Shown in pieces: positions 18,312-27,101 of a DNA stretch of 64,000 bases. Under the pieces are notes generated by a model that made no database searches, was not told the origin of the DNA, and worked only from the letters and a program-made list of their open reading frames with translations. A program made the translations under genes and the position numbers. Where the stretch lies: NCBI GenBank assembly GCA_016713275.1, contig JADJPL010000005.1:62001-126000 (forward strand), written 5' to 3'. Within the stretch, counting starts at the first letter, position 1; every line of letters begins with the position of its first letter. The stretch is from Haliscomenobacter sp. (lineage in GTDB: Bacteria > Bacteroidota > Bacteroidia > Chitinophagales > Saprospiraceae).

Positions 18312-19647
18312 TTAGCGGGCGCCTGAAAATCCTTTCTTTCCCAGTTCGATTCCAGCTTTATAGACTTCCAGGCAACGCGTTCGGGCATATCCATGGTCTA
18401 CCACAGGCGCCGGGTAGTCGGGCGTGCCGAACTCGGGTATCCATTTTCGGAGGTATATTTCCTTCGCGTCGAATTTAGCTTGCTGCGCCGTAGGGTTGAA
18501 AATGCGGAAATACGGCGCCGCGTCGGTGCCGCACCCTGCCGCCCATTGCCAGCCCCCATTATTGCTGGCGAGATCAAAATCGAGGAGCTTTTCGGCAAAA
18601 TACTGTTCTCCCCACCGCCAATCAATGAGCAAATGCTTGGAAAGAAAACTGGCCACTACCATGCGCACCCGGTTATGCATATACCCGGTGGCATTTAGCT
18701 GCCGCATGCCGGCATCAACCAGGGGGTAGCCTGTTTTGCCCGCTTTCCATTTTTCAAAATCGCGTTCGTCGTTCAACCAGGCAATGCTGTCGTATTCGGG
18801 GCGAAAAGCCTGTTTTTCCACCCTCGGGAAATTAGCCAGGATCATGGCATAGAAATCCCGCCAGATCAATTCGTTCAGGAAGATCTCATTCAACCCCCAT
18901 GCTTTCCGGGCTTTTTCCCGGATGGAGAGCGTTCCAAACCGAAAGTGAACTCCCAACCTGCTGGTACCTTCCGCCATCCAGGGATAGTCTCTGGTTTCTC
19001 CATAGGCCCTGATGCGCTGCTCCGGGACTACCCGATCGGGGAAAGTAAAAGCCTCTGGTTGGAACCCCAGCGTTTCCCAGGACGGCATAGAGAATGGCGC
19101 GGTGGGGAAAAAGCGGTGGGTTAGCGATTCGGAAGGATAATGGGCAAAAGCGGTTATGTCCTTTTGGGCGCGTTCTTTCCAAGCCTTGCTATAAGGCGTA
19201 AATACCGTATACGGGCTGCCGTCTCCTTTAGCTACTTCGAGTTCTTCAAAAATCACGTGGTCTTTGTACGCATGGAAGGGAATTCCTTTGCTCCCGAGGA
19301 ACTCCATAACCTCCCTGTCCCTCTGCCGGGCATAAGGTTCGTAATCGCGGTTGGCATAAACAGAAGTAATCAGGGAAGGTGTCAGACAAGGCTTTCCACA
19401 CCTCGGCGGGCTTGCCATACGCTACGTACAGACCAGATCCGGCAACCTCCAGTTCCTTTTGCAGCCGCTCCAGTTCCCTGTAAATAAAAACAACGCGGGC
19501 GTCCTGCCTGGAAGGTAGGGCATTGAGGATGCCGGTGTCGAAAATAAACAAAGGAAGAACTGGGTCAGGCCCATGAAGCGCTTCGTACAGCCCCCGGTTG
19601 TCGGACAAGCGCAAATCGCGACGAAACCAAAAAATGGAAAGTCCCAT
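18312..19647 (-). CDS. phrB: Deoxyribodipyrimidine photolyase (one frameshift)
   Basis: The repaired protein has 444 residues. The N-terminal antenna-binding domain (MGLSIFWFRRDLRLSDNRGL, VLPLFIFDTGIL) and the FAD-binding domain (TSRLGVHFRFGTLSIRE, ELIWRDFYAMILANFP, NATGYMHNRVRMVVASFL, WRWGEQYFAEKLLDFDLASNNGGWQW) are typical of class I CPD photolyases. One extra base between 19373 and 19379 splits it; removing it joins KALSDT to LITSVYANRDYEPYAR. The role is light-driven repair of pyrimidine dimers; a 6-4 photolyase or cryptochrome is less likely given the NRDYEPYA and GGWQWAAG motifs. Confidence 0.88.
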
Positions 19648-19711
19648 ATTGTGAAATACTTGATAACCCGGAGGGACAACAGCGAAAAAGCAGAAAGGTT
19701 TCTGCCTGAAC

Positions 19712-21664
19712 TCATTTCAACACTACCGTGCCCAGCTCTTTGGCCAGCTGGGTTTCTATTGCTTTGAGTTTCAGGTGGAGTTGCATGCAGGCCTCGATCT
19801 CTTCATCTGGGCCGTTCGCCTGGAACAGATCGTTCATTTTTCGGGCATTGCGTTCTTTAAAGCGGCGGATTTTGCGGAGTTTAAACCGTTTGATGAGGTT
19901 TTCCGCATCCTTTCGGTGGTTTTCTTCCGGGGGATTCTGCGACAAGCCGATGTCATGGCGTTTTTCCCAATTTTCGCTGTATTCGTAAGGCGAAGAGCTC
20001 AAATTGATGGCCAATTGCCGGATGGATTCCTCCGGATGATGCAGGAAGAAGTCGAGGGAAACTTCTCTTTTGTCCATGACCAGTTGAAACGTAATCTCTA
20101 CCACTTGCTTGTATAGCGGCTGGTCAAACTCCGCGAGCACGTCTTCGATATTCATCAACACGTATTCCGCCACCGAAAGCGCCTCTTCGGAGTCAAAGCG
20201 CTTGTTTCCGGCGGTGATCAGCAGGCGGGCGATGTCTTTTTCCTGGTAGCCGTCGCCGAATTCGGGGGCAATCCCTTTTTCCGATGCGCCGGGAGCGGTG
20301 TCTGCCCCTTGCTCGGAGGATGCCGGAGCGCCTCTGGACTCCAGTTCCTGGCGCTGAGAGAACTTTTCCACTTCCTTTTGAAGGATCCGGTTTATTTCCA
20401 GAACGAGCTTGCCTTCATCTACCTGGAGCAACTCCCGGACATTCCGAATGTATTCATCTCTTCGGATGGGGTTTTTAACTCTGGAAATAGTATGGGCAAT
20501 ATGTCCGATCAATTCCGCCCGTTTCGTGGGGTCATTGGCGGATTGCTGGAGTAAAATGCCCGCTTCCAGCTGGATAATATCCTGCGCGTTGTTTTTGATG
20601 AAGACGGAAAAGTCCTCTTTCCCTACCTTTTGCACAAAGGAATCGGGGTCTTCCCCATCGGGCAGAATAACCACCCGGACCGCCATATCTTCTTCCAGGG
20701 CCAGATCCAGTCCGCGCAGCGCCGCCCGGACTCCCGCCTGGTCGCCATCGTACAGGATGACCAGATTATTGGTAAACCGCTTGATCAGGCGGATTTGGCC
20801 AATAGTGAGGGAAGTTCCCGAAGAGGCTACGACGTTTTCGATGCCGTTTTGATGGAGGGAGACCACGCCGGTATAGCCTTCCACAACGAAACAGTAATCC
20901 TCTTTGCGGATAGCGGTTTTGGCCTGGAAAGCGCCGAACAAGACCTTACTTTTTTTGGTAGATGTCGGTTTCTGGCGAGTTGATGTACTTCGGGGCCTTG
21001 GGATCCTTGTTCATGATCCGGCCAGCAAAGGCGATCACTTTTCCGCTCAGGTTGTGAATGGGGAACATCACCCGGTTGCGGAAAAAGTCCCGGTCGCTGG
21101 AGGAACATAGCCCCAGGCTGCGCAGCAAATCGATGCTGTATCCCTTTTCGACCGCCAGGCGGGTGAGGGCGTCTCCGGACTCCGGCGCAAACCCGAGCCC
21201 AAACTTGCGGATGGTTTCCTCCTTAAATCCCCGATGTTTAAAATACGCCAGCCCAATGGTTTTTCCCTTGTCGGTGAGAACGAGCTGGTCCTGAAAAATT
21301 GGGAGGCGAACTGATTGACCAGATACAGGCTCTCGACGAGCTGCTGCTCTTCCAATACTTCCGGGGTGGCTTCTGTTTCTTCCAGCTCGATCTTGTATTT
21401 TCGGGCCAGGTAACGGATAGCGTCGGGGAAGCTCATGTTTTCGTGCTCCATGACGAACTGGACCGGAGTGCCGCCCTTGGCACAGCCAAAGCATTTGAAG
21501 ATATTTTTGGCTGGAGACACATAAAAAGAAGGCGTCTTTTCGTGGTGAAAAGGACACAGCCCTGCCAGATTGACGCCGCGCCGGCGGAGGTTGACGAAAT
21601 CGCCTACGACCTCTTCAATTTTGGACGCCTCAATAACTTCCTGAATACTTTTTTGGAGAATCAA
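19712..21664 (-). CDS. dnaG: DNA primase (two frameshifts)
   Basis: The repaired protein has 650 residues. It has the N-terminal zinc ribbon (LCPFHHEKTPSF and FKCFGCAKGG), the RNA polymerase core, a TOPRIM domain (CFVVEGYTGVVSLHQ, VASSGTSLT, LVILYDGDQAGVRAAL) and a helical C-terminal DnaB-interaction region. Two indels interrupt it: an A run at 21294-21298 lacks one base (restoring ASQFFQDQLVL) and a T run at 20950-20956 has one too many (restoring DIYQKSKVLFGAFQA). The TOPRIM acidic motif reads EGYTG where primases normally have EGYxD, a single-base change. It makes RNA primers at replication forks and must work in vivo, so the indels are probably errors. Confidence 0.92.
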
Positions 21665-21837
21665 CGAATATGACCTTAGCGCTTTTTAAGTAATTGGTTA
21701 TACAAATCCCGGAGTTCCCCTTCTGTGGCTTGGTTTTTGCCTTCCGGCAACCTCAGCCCTTAGACTGACACTTATTTTTGCATAAAATAGCAGATTCCTG
21801 GCACAAAATCAACAAAGAAAGCGCCTCCCGAGGTGGA

Positions 21838-22815
21838 TTATTTTCTAAACCCGCCCTCAACAATCAGATAATCAACGGTTTCTGGAAAAACGCGCACATT
21901 CCGGATAAAAGCCGGCTGACGAGAAAGCAGCAGCGGCAAGGAACCGGGCGTTGGGGCCCCCGATGTGTCAAATTCCGCTTCGATGGAAAAATCCGAAGAA
22001 CGCACCTCGCTATACCGGCTTAGGCCCACCTGAAATACCACCCTGACCTGCGTTGGAAAATACTTGATGCTATCCGAATGTTCCGGCAGGGTGACCGGCA
22101 CAAAGAGCGACTTTTCGGTAAATTTTTCAACTTGTACATCCAGCGTTACGCGATCCGGTTGAGCCGACCATTCCGGCTTCAAAGCAAAGGAAAGGGTGCG
22201 GGTAAAGCTTTGAGAAAGGTTTTGAAAGTCCATGGAGTCGGTCGAAAGAGCCAAAAGGGGTCTGATTTGGCTATCCGGACCCGAAACGGTAACGCTATCG
22301 GGAGTTAAGTGCAGGGGGGCTTTAAGGTTGTAGTCTTTTTCAAAGTGAAGGGCTCCTGAGAAAAAGACGGGAACTTTCTTCGTAAGGACCGGTTCCAGAT
22401 TAAACTGGAGATCGTCGTAATTCAGTTCGACGATTTTCAGCTTGTCGGAAAAAAGGCGGTTCAGAATATCCGTTCGAAGCTGCCCCCTGCTGAGCCGAAA
22501 GGTCCGGGAATACCTAAGATCGTAAGTTAGGCGAACATGCGCGGCAATGATAAAATCGTAGAGCAGATTCCAGCCAGTTCCTTCCACGACGACGACCATA
22601 TCTTTTGGAGGAAGGCGGGAGAAGGTATGGTTTTGAGGCAGGCGGAAATCGAGGAACACTTTTTTTTCCGCCTTATACACCTGAGCCATTTTGGTGGGTA
22701 TCCATAAGGCGAGGGCTATACCCAGGCAAATGAGGAGTATAGCCCTGTCGGCTTTGAGCCGTTCGATCTGGCTATTCAGCCTCGATCGTTGGCGTAGTCT
22801 TTTTTCCGGCCCCAT
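21838..22815 (-). CDS. YbbR-like protein
   Basis: This 325-residue protein has a basic cytoplasmic start, one membrane helix (AILLICLGIALALWIPTKMAQ, about 25-45) and YbbR-type beta repeats (VLTKKVPVFFSGAL, KSLFVPVTLPEHSDSIKYFPTQVRVVF). YbbR/CdaR proteins regulate the c-di-AMP cyclase in Firmicutes; in Bacteroidota they sit beside yajC with unclear function. Its start overlaps the end of yajC by 44 bases in another frame, so the two are translationally linked. Confidence 0.8.
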   Translation of the reverse strand: MGPEKRLRQRSRLNSQIERLKADRAILLICLGIALALWIPTKMAQVYKAEKKVFLDFRLPQNHTFSRLPPKDMVVVVEGTGWNLLYDFIIAAHVRLTYDLRYSRTFRLSRGQLRTDILNRLFSDKLKIVELNYDDLQFNLEPVLTKKVPVFFSGALHFEKDYNLKAPLHLTPDSVTVSGPDSQIRPLLALSTDSMDFQNLSQSFTRTLSFALKPEWSAQPDRVTLDVQVEKFTEKSLFVPVTLPEHSDSIKYFPTQVRVVFQVGLSRYSEVRSSDFSIEAEFDTSGAPTPGSLPLLLSRQPAFIRNVRVFPETVDYLIVEGGFRK

Positions 22816-23122
22816 AGATGGATTCCGTCAGCTCCTTGGAAATCGAACTGCGGGTGATCCTCAGATAGACCTTTGCCCCCACCTCGATGGTGATGATATT
22901 GTCTTCCATTTTGGTGATTCGCCCCAAAATTCCGCTGGAGGTGACGATTTCAGCTCCTTTCTGGAGGGTTTCCATAAACGTTTTTTGCTCTTTTTGCCGC
23001 TTGTTTTGAGGCCGGATAATGAACAACCAGAAAACCAGGAACATGGCGAGAATAAACATAAAACTGACCATGTTGTTTTGCGGCGCGGCTGCCTGGAGGA
23101 ACAGAAAACTAAGTAATTGCAT
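22772..23122 (-). CDS. yajC: Preprotein translocase subunit YajC
   Basis: The ATG at 23122 gives 116 residues (MQLLSFLFLQAAAPQNNM); a TTG seven codons upstream is an alternative. One membrane helix (MVSFMFILAMFLVFWLFIIRPQNKRQKEQ) carries the hallmark FIIRPQNKRQKE, followed by the small beta domain GAEIVTSSGILGRITKMEDNIITIEV. YajC joins SecDF in the Sec machinery of the inner membrane. Confidence 0.92.
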   Translation of the reverse strand: MQLLSFLFLQAAAPQNNMVSFMFILAMFLVFWLFIIRPQNKRQKEQKTFMETLQKGAEIVTSSGILGRITKMEDNIITIEVGAKVYLRITRSSISKELTESIYGAGKKTTPTIEAE

Positions 23123-23191
23123 GTGAAAAAATTTTTTGATCAAAAACGGACAAGCTGAGTTGCCCCGGCCAGCAAAGGTAAGGGGAAAACC

Positions 23192-23710
23192 TTATTTTTT
23201 TCCCGGAGTCACTTCCCCGATTAAATAAACTTTAGTCGTAGCGGGCAAGGTCTTGGCGGTAATATAGATGGGCTTGTTCTGTTTTCCGACTTTTCCACTG
23301 GTGTCGAACCGCACGTGCAGGGCGCCTTTCTCGCCTGGCAAAACAGGAGCTTTGGGCCATTCGGGCACCGTGCAACCGCAGGTTGAGTAGGCTCTGCTAA
23401 TGGCCAGAGGGCTTTCCCCGGTATTGGTAAATTCGAATTGAACGTCTACGATAGTTCCTTCCTCCACCTCTCCGAAAACTGCCAGAGAATCCGGAAAGAA
23501 GATCTCGGCTACCTGCCCGCCGGCGCCGGAACCTGGGTTGGCCGAAGCGGGGTTGCGAACCAGATCCGCATTCTGGAAGGAACCGGCGATAGGGATTTCT
23601 TCTACGCGGTCCTGGGGCTTCCGGTTAGCGTCTGCCTGGCAACCTGGCAGCAGGCAAAGGCCCAGCACACCTAGTGCCGTACTCAACGGGGCGATTGAAC
23701 TTCTTCTCAT
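23192..23710 (-). CDS. DUF1573 lipoprotein
   Basis: From ATG 23710 the protein has 172 residues; a Met two codons upstream is also possible. A signal peptide ends in the lipobox LLPGC near residue 25. The mature part has an immunoglobulin-like DUF1573 domain (FPDSLAVFGEVEEGTIVDVQFEFTNTGE, YSTCGCTVPEWPKAPVLPGEKG, VRFDTSGKVGKQNKPIYI). These are common, uncharacterised cell-envelope proteins of Bacteroidota. It precedes yajC by about 70 bases on the same strand and may share its transcript. Confidence 0.85.
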   Translation of the reverse strand: MRRSSIAPLSTALGVLGLCLLPGCQADANRKPQDRVEEIPIAGSFQNADLVRNPASANPGSGAGGQVAEIFFPDSLAVFGEVEEGTIVDVQFEFTNTGESPLAISRAYSTCGCTVPEWPKAPVLPGEKGALHVRFDTSGKVGKQNKPIYITAKTLPATTKVYLIGEVTPGKK

Positions 23711-23759
23711 AAACATTAAGCCGGTTATTTTCCGCTTCAAAGTTAGAAGTTTTTGTATT

Positions 23760-23767
23760 TATCTTTG
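23760..23767 (+). promoter_or_regulatory. Probable -7 box for aroK
   Basis: TATCTTTG matches TAnnTTTG, 29 bases before the aroK start. The -33 element is weak (TTCA at 20-base spacing). Confidence 0.4.
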
Positions 23768-23795
23768 AATCGCGAGAAAAACGCACGTCAAACGC

Positions 23796-24317
23796 ATGGA
23801 ACTGACCTCCCGCATCTATCTGGTAGGGTTTATGGGATCTGGAAAAACGCATTCCGGAAAGGCGCTTGCTTTGGCTATTGGGTACGCGTTTGCCGATTTG
23901 GACGACCTGATCGTGCAAGCTGCAGGATGTTCCATTCCAGCGCTTTTTGCCTCTAAAGGAGAGCCGTTTTTCAGAGCGCTGGAAAAGGAGGTCTTGGAAC
24001 AAACCATCCAGCTAGACCGCTACGTGATCGCATGCGGAGGTGGAACGCCCTGTTTTTTTGACAACATGCAATGGATCAATGCCCAAGGGATCAGCATGTA
24101 CCTGAAGGCATCGGCTGACCTGCTGGTTGCGCGGCTGCTGCCCGAGCAAAACCACCGGCCGGTGCTCCAGCAGGCAGGGCCGTTGGGACTTGAAGCCTTC
24201 GTGCGCCAGAAGCTCGCTGAACGGCAGCGGTTTTACGAACAGGCCCGCTGGATTTACGATCAGGACAGGGAAACCGATTCCCTGGCTACCTTCCTGCAGA
24301 AACAGCTTACGGTTTAA
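23796..24317 (+). CDS. aroK: Shikimate kinase
   Basis: The 173-residue protein has Walker A GFMGSGKT at residues 11-18, the shikimate-binding DLDDLI and EPFFRALEKEVL, the glycine-rich ACGGGTPCF and the lid NHRPVL. It phosphorylates shikimate at O3 in the aromatic amino acid pathway. Its stop overlaps the convergent folE stop by 11 bases. Confidence 0.93.
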   Translation: MELTSRIYLVGFMGSGKTHSGKALALAIGYAFADLDDLIVQAAGCSIPALFASKGEPFFRALEKEVLEQTIQLDRYVIACGGGTPCFFDNMQWINAQGISMYLKASADLLVARLLPEQNHRPVLQQAGPLGLEAFVRQKLAERQRFYEQARWIYDQDRETDSLATFLQKQLTV

Positions 24318-25017
24318 TCGCCTGGAGAAACTCGTTTTTCACGCTGTCCGTCAAAAATGCCCCCCGGTATTCGGCAGTGATGGTCATGCTTTCCTGGTGT
24401 TCCACACCTCTTGCCTGTACGCACATGTGGTAAGCTTCCACATACACGGCGACATCTTCCGTCTGCAGCACTCTGGAGAGTTCATCGGCAATCTGCATCG
24501 TCAGGCGTTCCTGAACCTGAGGGCGGCGCGCGAAGAAGTCGACAATCCGGTTGAGCTTGGATAAGCCGATGACCTGTCCTTTTGGTATATAAGCAACATG
24601 GGCCTTCCCATAAATAGGAAGAAAGTGGTGCTCGCAGAAAGACTGGACGCGGATCTGTTTTTCCACCAGCATCTGCCGGTACCCGAATTTGTTTTCAAAA
24701 AGGGAGACTGCCGGCTTATTCATTGGGTTTAAACCGGAAAAGATCTCCTGAACAAACATTTTGGCCACCCTTTTGGGAGTGCCCCGCAAGGAATCGTCCC
24801 GGAGGTCAAGTCCAAGTATGTCCATGATCGAACGAAAGTGCCCTTCGATCCGCTTCATTTTTTCCTCATCGGGAAGCGAGAATGCGTCGGCCCGCAAGGG
24901 TGTATTCAAAGACGTTCCCACATGAGCGTCCCCGATGGGATCGTCTTCAATAGAAACGCCGTTCTGCCCGTAAAACGAACCGTTGCTTTCTCCATTCTGT
25001 AAAACCATAGTCTGCAA
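24307..25017 (-). CDS. folE: GTP cyclohydrolase I
   Basis: The 236-residue protein has an N-terminal extension of about 50 residues and then the FolE core: GLDLRDDSLRGTPKRVAKMF, zinc ligands in SFCEHHFLP and HMCVQARGVEH, and GKAHVAYIPKGQVIGLSKL. It makes dihydroneopterin triphosphate from GTP for folate or tetrahydrobiopterin. An internal Met three codons downstream (25008) is an alternative start. Confidence 0.94.
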   Translation of the reverse strand: MQTMVLQNGESNGSFYGQNGVSIEDDPIGDAHVGTSLNTPLRADAFSLPDEEKMKRIEGHFRSIMDILGLDLRDDSLRGTPKRVAKMFVQEIFSGLNPMNKPAVSLFENKFGYRQMLVEKQIRVQSFCEHHFLPIYGKAHVAYIPKGQVIGLSKLNRIVDFFARRPQVQERLTMQIADELSRVLQTEDVAVYVEAYHMCVQARGVEHQESMTITAEYRGAFLTDSVKNEFLQAIKP

Positions 25018-25372
25018 TTAAAATAATTGAGGTAAAATCAAACAACGACATCCAAACAGGACGGAGGCGGGTATTGTTTAAAAAAAGGCTTCGCAAATCG
25101 GAAACCTGACAGGCCAGGAAAGAAATGACAAATTGACGCGTCTGGTTTTCCCTGTTTCCTTTCCCTTGCCCTGGGCGGCAAATGAAAAACTTTTTGGCGA
25201 TCCAGGCAGGACAAAAGAAGGAGGTTCAGTCTGCCGTAAAAAAGGAAACTGACCCCCTGGCCAATTAAATAAAATAATTTGTTTAATTTTTAATTAAATA
25301 ATAATCAATTGATTAACCAAATAAATGACACCAATCAGCAAAAAACGATCTGACAAATTTGCATTCAAAATA
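25018..25372. other. Long AT-rich non-coding stretch upstream of the candidate small RNA
   Basis: No supported gene lies here. Around 25201-25261 an imperfect long-range hairpin is possible (CCAGG at 25202 with CCTGG at 25256, and GGTTCAGT with ACTGACCC inside). From 25261 to 25330 the sequence is mainly TTAAT/AATTA. The folE promoter must lie in this region on the minus strand but is not identifiable. Confidence 0.4.
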
Positions 25373-25404
25373 TTTGAACAGCGAGGTGGATTTTTCTACT
25401 TTTG
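25373..25404 (+). promoter_or_regulatory. Bacteroidota-type promoter of the candidate small RNA
   Basis: A TTTG at 25373-25376 and TACTTTTG at 25397-25404 are separated by exactly 20 bases. Both elements match the -33 TTTG / -7 TAnnTTTG consensus without mismatch, predicting transcription from about 25409-25411. Confidence 0.65.
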
Positions 25405-25409
25405 GCCCT

Positions 25410-25540
25410 AGAAAAAAACGCGCGTTACCATCGCGCGGATTCTTTGCGCTTCCGGCTAGGCATTGGAAGCCACACAGGTTTGTTTAGGTATCAGTAAGTT
25501 TTAGATAGACTCCTCCTGGCGACAGCCGGAGGAGTTTTTT
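25410..25540 (+). ncRNA. Candidate small RNA with possible pseudoknot, family not recognised
   Basis: About 130 bases lie between a matching promoter and a strong intrinsic terminator, with no open reading frame. A 6-bp hairpin pairs 25419-25424 with 25432-25437 (CGCGCG both sides, loop TTACCAT). A second pairs GCTTCC 25448-25453 with GGAAGC 25465-25470, and its 11-base loop contains CTAGG (25456-25460), which complements CCTAG at the 5' end (25407-25411), so a pseudoknot or switch is possible. The terminator follows. It could be a member of a known Bacteroidota RNA family (6S, Flavo-1 and similar) that I cannot recognise by eye. Confidence 0.5.
25509..25540 (+). terminator. Strong intrinsic terminator
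   Basis: CTCCTCC (25510-25516) pairs with GGAGGAG (25528-25534), the stem continues with GGC/GCC past one bulged T, the loop is GACA, and six T follow. The strand and position fit the end of the candidate small RNA; lpdA has its own promoter downstream. Confidence 0.85.
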
Positions 25541-25549
25541 ATTTTCCCC

Positions 25550-25580
25550 TTTATTACTTGGCGATCTGTCCCTATCTTTG
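25550..25580 (+). promoter_or_regulatory. Probable lpdA promoter
   Basis: TATCTTTG at 25573-25580 matches TAnnTTTG; TTTA at 25550-25553 with a 19-base spacer is a one-mismatch -33. The leader to the lpdA ATG is about 40 bases. Confidence 0.5.
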
Positions 25581-25626
25581 GGGCGCTTTACCCAAAGCGT
25601 TGATTATTCATTAAAATCCAATATGC

Positions 25627-27024
25627 ATGCAATACGATCTGATCGTTATAGGAAGCGGCCCCGGTGGGTACGTGGCGGCGATTCGCGCAGCCCAACTGGG
25701 AATGAATACGGCGGTAATCGAGAAGGAGTCCCTGGGCGGCATCTGCCTGAATTGGGGTTGTATCCCAACCAAAGCGCTATTAAAAAGCGCTCAGGTGTTT
25801 GAATATATCCAGCATGCCGAGGAGTACGGGATTAAAGTGGGTAACTCCAAAGCGGACTTCACGGCGATGGTCCAGCGCAGCCGGTCGGTTGCTGATGGAA
25901 TGAGCAAAGGCGTGCAGTTTTTGATGCGCAAAAACAAGATCACGGTGATCCATGGTACCGCCGCCCTTGTTCCGGGGAATAAGGTTTCGGTAGCTGGTTC
26001 GGATGGACAAACCACCGAATACAGCGCAAAACATATCGTTGTTGCCACGGGCGGCCGGGCCAAACAACTTCCCAACTTGCCGATCGACGGAGAAAAAGTG
26101 ATCGATTACCGCAAAGCCATGACCCTGGAAAAGCAGCCCAAGTCGATGGTTGTGGTAGGCGCAGGCGCGATTGGGGTGGAGTTCGCCTACTTCTACCGGG
26201 CTTTGGGAACGGAAGTGACCATCGTCGAATTCCTGGAGCAGGGGCTCCTGCCCAGGGAGGATCCCGATATTTCCAAAGAACTGACCAAGCTTTACACCAA
26301 AAAAGGAATGAAGATCCTCGCCAATACGTCTGTAGAAAGCGTGGATACAAAAGGTAAAGGGTGCGCCGTTCTGGTTAAAAACCGGCAGACGGGCGCTACG
26401 GAAACCATCCAGTGCGATGTCGTGCTTTCTGCTGCCGGGGTAACCCCCAATACCGAAAACATCGGACTGGAAAAAGCCGGGGTAAAAACCGACCGGGGAA
26501 TGATCGAAGTGGATTCGTTCTATCGCACCAATATTCCCGGCATTTATGCGATCGGAGATGTAGTTCCAGGCCCCGCTCTCGCCCATGTCGCCAGCGCGGA
26601 AGGCATCATCTGCGTTGAGAAAATCGCAGGGCATCACCCGGAGCCCTTAGACTACGGCAATATCCCTTCCTGTACGTACTGCTCGCCGGAAGTCGCTTCC
26701 GTAGGCTATACCGAGGAAGCCGCCAAAGCTGCCGGATACGAACTAAAAGTGGGCAAATTCCCATTTTCCGCTTCCGGAAAAGCCAGCGCAGGCGGAGACA
26801 AAAGCGGGGTTGTCAAAGTGATTTTCGATGCCAAGTACGGGGAATTTCTGGGCGCCCACTTCATAGGCCAGAATGTTACGGAAATGATCGCCGAGGTTGT
26901 GGCTGCCAGAAAACTGGAAACCACCGGCCACGAGATGGTCAAAACGGTACACCCCCACCCTACCATGAGCGAAGCCATCATGGAAGCCGCCGCCGCCGCT
27001 TATGGAGAGGTAATCCATTTGTAG
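25627..27024 (+). CDS. lpdA: Dihydrolipoyl dehydrogenase
   Basis: The intact 465-residue flavoprotein has the FAD dinucleotide motif VIGSGPGGYVAAIRAAQLG, the redox disulfide in GGICLNWGCIPTKALL, the NAD motif VVVGAGAIGVEFAYFYRALG, the second FAD motif GIYAIGDVV, and the C-terminal dimer motif HPHPTMSEAIMEA with the catalytic His. It reoxidises lipoyl groups of the pyruvate and other 2-oxoacid dehydrogenase complexes and is the natural partner of the pdhB product. Confidence 0.96.
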   Translation: MQYDLIVIGSGPGGYVAAIRAAQLGMNTAVIEKESLGGICLNWGCIPTKALLKSAQVFEYIQHAEEYGIKVGNSKADFTAMVQRSRSVADGMSKGVQFLMRKNKITVIHGTAALVPGNKVSVAGSDGQTTEYSAKHIVVATGGRAKQLPNLPIDGEKVIDYRKAMTLEKQPKSMVVVGAGAIGVEFAYFYRALGTEVTIVEFLEQGLLPREDPDISKELTKLYTKKGMKILANTSVESVDTKGKGCAVLVKNRQTGATETIQCDVVLSAAGVTPNTENIGLEKAGVKTDRGMIEVDSFYRTNIPGIYAIGDVVPGPALAHVASAEGIICVEKIAGHHPEPLDYGNIPSCTYCSPEVASVGYTEEAAKAAGYELKVGKFPFSASGKASAGGDKSGVVKVIFDAKYGEFLGAHFIGQNVTEMIAEVVAARKLETTGHEMVKTVHPHPTMSEAIMEAAAAAYGEVIHL

Positions 27025-27025
27025 A

Positions 27026-27101
27026 CTTTAGACGTTAGACGTTGGACGTTGGAGGTAAAATCACTTTCTCTTACGTTCAACGTCTGACAGCTAACGTCTG
27101 A
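27026..27101. repeat. Degenerate heptamer array in inverted arrangement
   Basis: After the lpdA stop come seven-base units CGTTAGA, CGTTGGA, CGTTGGA; then, after about 20 bases, units in the opposite sense (ACGTTCA, ACGTCTG, ACAGCTA, ACGTCTG). The two halves can fold on each other (GACGTTAG with CTAACGTC) and lie between convergent genes, so they may end transcription. The hlyD stop codon (27091-27093) lies inside the second half. Confidence 0.65.
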
